This document shows, in pieces, positions 61,015 through 64,000 of a DNA stretch of 64,000 nt. Origin of the DNA: Marinobacter salarius (GTDB lineage: Bacteria; Pseudomonadota; Gammaproteobacteria; Pseudomonadales; Oleiphilaceae); assembly GCA_000831005.1 (NCBI GenBank), contig CP007152.1:3038001-3102000 (forward strand). Direction: 5' to 3'. The notes beneath the pieces are model-generated. The model saw only the letters and a list, made by a program, of their open reading frames with translations. It was not told the origin of the DNA and did no database searches. Each line of letters opens with the position of its first letter. Position 1 is the first letter of the stretch. Made by a program: the position numbers and the translations under genes.

Positions 61015-62661
61015 CTATCGCAGTTTGGTTTCTCGAAGCTGACGAATAAACTCCGGCGGATCGAAGCTGTCCGGGGTAGCGTTCGGCCAGTAGGTATCAA
61101 ACACTCTTTCACCGGTCTCTCCTTCCAGAAGGGCACCCGGCTCCAGAAAAGGAAACAGGTCCATATAGGAATGGGTTTCCGTCTTGGAGGTGCGGCGGAT
61201 GATGTGTTCCGGCCCAAGTTCGGAGGGGTGCTTGAGTCCTGACGCCTCAAGCAGGTTCATCAAGGCTTCCAGGGTGTTCTTGTGATAGTTGTAAACACGC
61301 TGGCTCTTATCCTGAACATCAAGCTTTTTGCTTCGCCTTGGGTCTTGGGTTGCAACTCCGCTGGGGCATTTTCCTGTATGGCAACTGAGCGCCTGTATGC
61401 AGCCGAGCGAGAACATATAACCCCTTGCCGCGTTACACCAGTCTGCCCCCAGGGCCAGGGTCCGGGCTATGTTGAATGCTGAGGTGATCTTGCCCGCAGC
61501 GCCAATGGCAATGTGTTCGCGCAGGTTGGTGCCCACGAGTGTGTTGTGTACCAGCAACAGGGCTTCCGTCATGGGGGTTCCAATACGGTTGATGAACTCC
61601 AGAGGAGCCGCGCCGGTGCCGCCTTCACCGCCATCCACAACGATGAAATCAGGTGTTTTTCCTGTCTCCAGCATGGCCTTGACGATGGCGAACCACTCCC
61701 AGGGATGGCCTATAGCCAGTTTGAAGCCCACCGGTTTGCCGCCCGATAGCTCACGAAGTTTCTCCAGAAACTCGAGAAATTCCCTGGGTGTGGAGAATGC
61801 TGAATGGCTTGCGGGGGAAACGACATCCTTGCCAGCTTCGACGCCGCGGGCCTCGGCAATTTCCGGTGTCACTTTCTCGCCGGGAAGAATGCCCCCATGT
61901 CCAGGTTTGGCACCCTGGGATAGTTTGACCTCTATCATTTTTACCTGGTCGAGAGTGGCATTGCGGGCGAACCTCTCTTCGTTGAAAGTGCCGTCTTCGT
62001 TGCGACATCCGAAGTATCCGGAACCAATTTCCCAGACCAGATCTCCGCCTGGTTCCCGGTGATAGCGGGATATGGAGCCTTCGCCGGTATCGTGATAGAA
62101 GTTCCCCATTTTTGCGCCAGCATTGAGGCTCAGGATGGCATTGGCCGACAACGAGCCAAAACTCATCGCCGAGATGTTGAAGACGCTGGCGTTATAGGGC
62201 TTGGCGCACTGTTTGCCAATCACGATCCGGAAGTCAGCGTCTTTCAGTGCAGAAGGCTGGAGGGAATGGTTGATCCACTCAAAACCCTCGTCATACATAC
62301 CTAACTGTGAGCCGAAAGGGCGCTTGTCGAGCACGTTCTTGGCTCGCTGGTAAACGATGGTGCGCTGTTCACGTGAAAAGGGGCGTTCGTCGGTGTCGGA
62401 CTGGATGAAGTACTGGCGTATTTCCGGGCCAATCGATTCAAGAAAATACCGAAAATGGGCAAGGATGGGGTAATTTCGGCTAACAGTGCGTTTACGCTGA
62501 AGCAGATCCCATGTGCCGGTTGCCGCCAATCCCCCGAGCAGGACGGGGACGACATAAAACCAGCCCCCCCAGATGGTACTGGCCAGTAGAGAAACGATAA
62601 AGCCAGTCAGGCTCAGCGCATAAAGCGTATATCGGAAGGGGAAGGTTTCGGTTTTAGCCAT
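61015..62661 (-). CDS. FMN-binding glutamate synthase-like membrane protein
   Basis: 548 residues. Two N-terminal membrane helices (residues about 10-50) anchor a glutamate-synthase-type FMN barrel: NISAMSFGSLSANAILSLNA, GAKPGHGGILPGEKVTPEIA and DFIVVDGGEGGTGAAPLEF are the GltB core motifs. The cysteines in GCIQALSCHTGKCPSG match the 3Fe-4S site. There is no glutaminase domain. Such archaeal-type glutamate synthase-like proteins may act on glutamate or an unknown substrate. AGAGGAG precedes the ATG. It is divergent from the BCCT gene; the 62662-62908 gap shows no further feature. Confidence 0.92.
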   Translation of the reverse strand: MAKTETFPFRYTLYALSLTGFIVSLLASTIWGGWFYVVPVLLGGLAATGTWDLLQRKRTVSRNYPILAHFRYFLESIGPEIRQYFIQSDTDERPFSREQRTIVYQRAKNVLDKRPFGSQLGMYDEGFEWINHSLQPSALKDADFRIVIGKQCAKPYNASVFNISAMSFGSLSANAILSLNAGAKMGNFYHDTGEGSISRYHREPGGDLVWEIGSGYFGCRNEDGTFNEERFARNATLDQVKMIEVKLSQGAKPGHGGILPGEKVTPEIAEARGVEAGKDVVSPASHSAFSTPREFLEFLEKLRELSGGKPVGFKLAIGHPWEWFAIVKAMLETGKTPDFIVVDGGEGGTGAAPLEFINRIGTPMTEALLLVHNTLVGTNLREHIAIGAAGKITSAFNIARTLALGADWCNAARGYMFSLGCIQALSCHTGKCPSGVATQDPRRSKKLDVQDKSQRVYNYHKNTLEALMNLLEASGLKHPSELGPEHIIRRTSKTETHSYMDLFPFLEPGALLEGETGERVFDTYWPNATPDSFDPPEFIRQLRETKLR

Positions 62662-62908
62662 AAACTCCTCTGAGTGGATGTGCAGTATGTTTGCAGAATA
62701 TTAACAGCATAAGTGCGGGAGATACGTTCCCGTATGGCAAGACGGATCAAGGAGTAATTTGTACGAACACTGAAATATTGGTCTAAGATTGTTTTCAGGG
62801 CGTAAGAGTCCGTTCTTTGATGTTTTGAACTCAAAGCAATAAGATGGCGAGCTTGTAACGTTTGCATCCGAATATTGAAGAGATTTTCACCAACAGGAGG
62901 CTCAAAAC

Positions 62909-64000
62909 GTGGGCGACGTTGTAAAAGACGAGTACCAGACGGATTACGTCGCAGGCCAGGATAATATTAATCCGTTTGGCCTGGACCTACACGCGCCAGT
63001 TTTTCCGATTACAGCAATAATCGTTGTTGCGTTTGTAATCGGGACGCTGATTTTCCCGGGAGAGGCGAAGGAGCTCCTCGACGGCGCCAAATGGTGGACC
63101 ATCGCACAATTTGACTGGTTTTTCCTGATCAGTGCCAACATTTTTGTCGTTGTCTCCCTTGCTCTTATATTCATGCCCGTTGGCAAAATCCGCATCGGCG
63201 GGATGGACGCCAAGCCAGAATTTTCGACGATGTCGTGGTTTGCCATGCTCTTTGCAGCAGGTATGGGTATCGGTCTCATGTTCTGGGCCGTTGCCGAGCC
63301 AGTCGCCTACTACACGGGCTGGTATGAAACGCCGCTCGGCGTTGAGGCCAATACGGCCGAGGGCGCGCGGTTGGCCATGGGTGCGACCATGTATCACTGG
63401 GGTCTGCATCCCTGGGCAATCTACGCGATTGTGGCTCTGTCTCTGGCGTTTTTCGCCTACAACAAGAACATGCCGCTGACCATTCGCTCTGCGTTCTTCC
63501 CACTGCTCCGTGATAGGGTTTGGGGCTGGCCCGGTCATATCATTGATATCCTGGCGGTGGTGGCAACCATTTTTGGTCTCGCCACGTCTCTTGGTTTTGG
63601 TGCGCAACAGGCTGCTTCCGGCCTGGATTACCTGTTCGGGATTTCGTCAGGTATCAACGTGCAGATGGCGATTATTACCGGCGTGACGGCTCTTGCCCTG
63701 ATTTCAGTGCTGCGAGGCCTCGACGGTGGCGTTAAGATCCTGAGTAACGTCAACATGTCACTGGCCGGCATTCTGTTGTTCTTTATCATCTTCGCCGGTC
63801 CGACCATGACCATTTTCGAAACCATCTGGGTGACCTCATCCAGCTACGTCGGCAATGCGCTGGCACTCAGCAATCCGTTTGGTCGTGAAGATGAAGCCTG
63901 GTTCCATGGCTGGACGGTCTTCTACTGGGCGTGGTGGATTTCCTGGTCGCCGTTCGTTGGTATGTTTATCGCTCGCGTATCCAAGGGCCGCACGGTTCGT
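62909..64000 (+). CDS. BCCT-family betaine/choline/carnitine transporter, N-terminal part
   Basis: 364 codons are open to the right edge, so the gene continues outside. The start is GTG at 62909 with AGGAGG eight bases before it (MGDVVKDEYQTDYVAGQDN). GAGMGIGLMFWAVAEPVAYY in TM3-4 and the motif GMFIARVSKGRTVR near the end are BCCT hallmarks; the family couples compatible-solute uptake to sodium or protons. A marine cell would use it for osmoprotection. The substrate cannot be decided from this part. Confidence 0.94.
   Translation, partial: MGDVVKDEYQTDYVAGQDNINPFGLDLHAPVFPITAIIVVAFVIGTLIFPGEAKELLDGAKWWTIAQFDWFFLISANIFVVVSLALIFMPVGKIRIGGMDAKPEFSTMSWFAMLFAAGMGIGLMFWAVAEPVAYYTGWYETPLGVEANTAEGARLAMGATMYHWGLHPWAIYAIVALSLAFFAYNKNMPLTIRSAFFPLLRDRVWGWPGHIIDILAVVATIFGLATSLGFGAQQAASGLDYLFGISSGINVQMAIITGVTALALISVLRGLDGGVKILSNVNMSLAGILLFFIIFAGPTMTIFETIWVTSSSYVGNALALSNPFGREDEAWFHGWTVFYWAWWISWSPFVGMFIARVSKGRTVR

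Overview
The window looks like a chromosomal segment of a marine gammaproteobacterium, most likely Marinobacter or a close relative. This rests on Pseudomonas-like gene blocks (fdxA-mutS / cinA-type-recA; nadK-phosphoesterase-rhomboid-DUF1315-DUF2797-pepN; thrS-infC-rpmI-rplT-pheS-pheT-ihfA-merR), on TRAP and BCCT transporters, and on hydrocarbon/fatty-acid type functions (acyl-CoA ligase, FadH, MaoC, DUF1329/YCF48/RND). Genus is inferred from gene content only.

Layout: 1-2916 SulP tail, universal stress protein, phospholipase D lipoprotein. 2917-5070 a small accessory patch: orphan lipoprotein, a gene remnant, and an Abi_2 (HEPN) abortive-infection gene preceded by its own promoter, a short structured RNA and an intrinsic terminator. 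5104-9557 flavoprotein, PhzF, a divergent MocR regulator. 8920-14296 a FixL/FixJ-like two-component pair divergent from an acyl-CoA ligase and an orphan permease. 14381-18321 metal-dependent hydrolase behind a double palindromic operator, DegV, a hypothetical, LysE. 18389-23770 fdxA, mutS, CinA-type amidohydrolase, SOS-controlled recA, flavodoxin-like protein (no recX). 23777-29512 PilZ, a Lon-type protease, a second two-component operon. 29526-33066 MaoC, two AraC regulators, tRNA-Asp and a 28-aa acidic ORF with its own promoter. 33198-43593 FadH, a coiled-coil protein, nadK to pepN. 43779-52756 a DUF1329/YCF48/RND export set and a TAXI-TRAP transporter. 52822-60274 the translation block. 60390-64000 VOC protein, tRNA-Pro, FMN glutamate-synthase-like protein, start of a BCCT transporter.

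Two points stand out. First, the rhomboid/DUF1315 gap holds what reads as a complete Fur-repressed small RNA on the minus strand (39612-39700): a perfect -35, a -10 covered by an 18/19 Fur box, a 5' stem-loop that begins at the predicted start, an open middle and an intrinsic terminator with a U7 tail. Second, the Abi_2 gene has the promoter-RNA-terminator-toxin layout of RNA-controlled abortive-infection modules.

Sequence quality matters here. Sixteen genes, including mutS, recA, pheS and pheT, are interrupted by 21 frameshifts in total, and every one is repaired by adding one base. The uniform direction and the essential genes hit point to sequencing or assembly deletions, not gene decay. 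I therefore list each as one gene over its full span.
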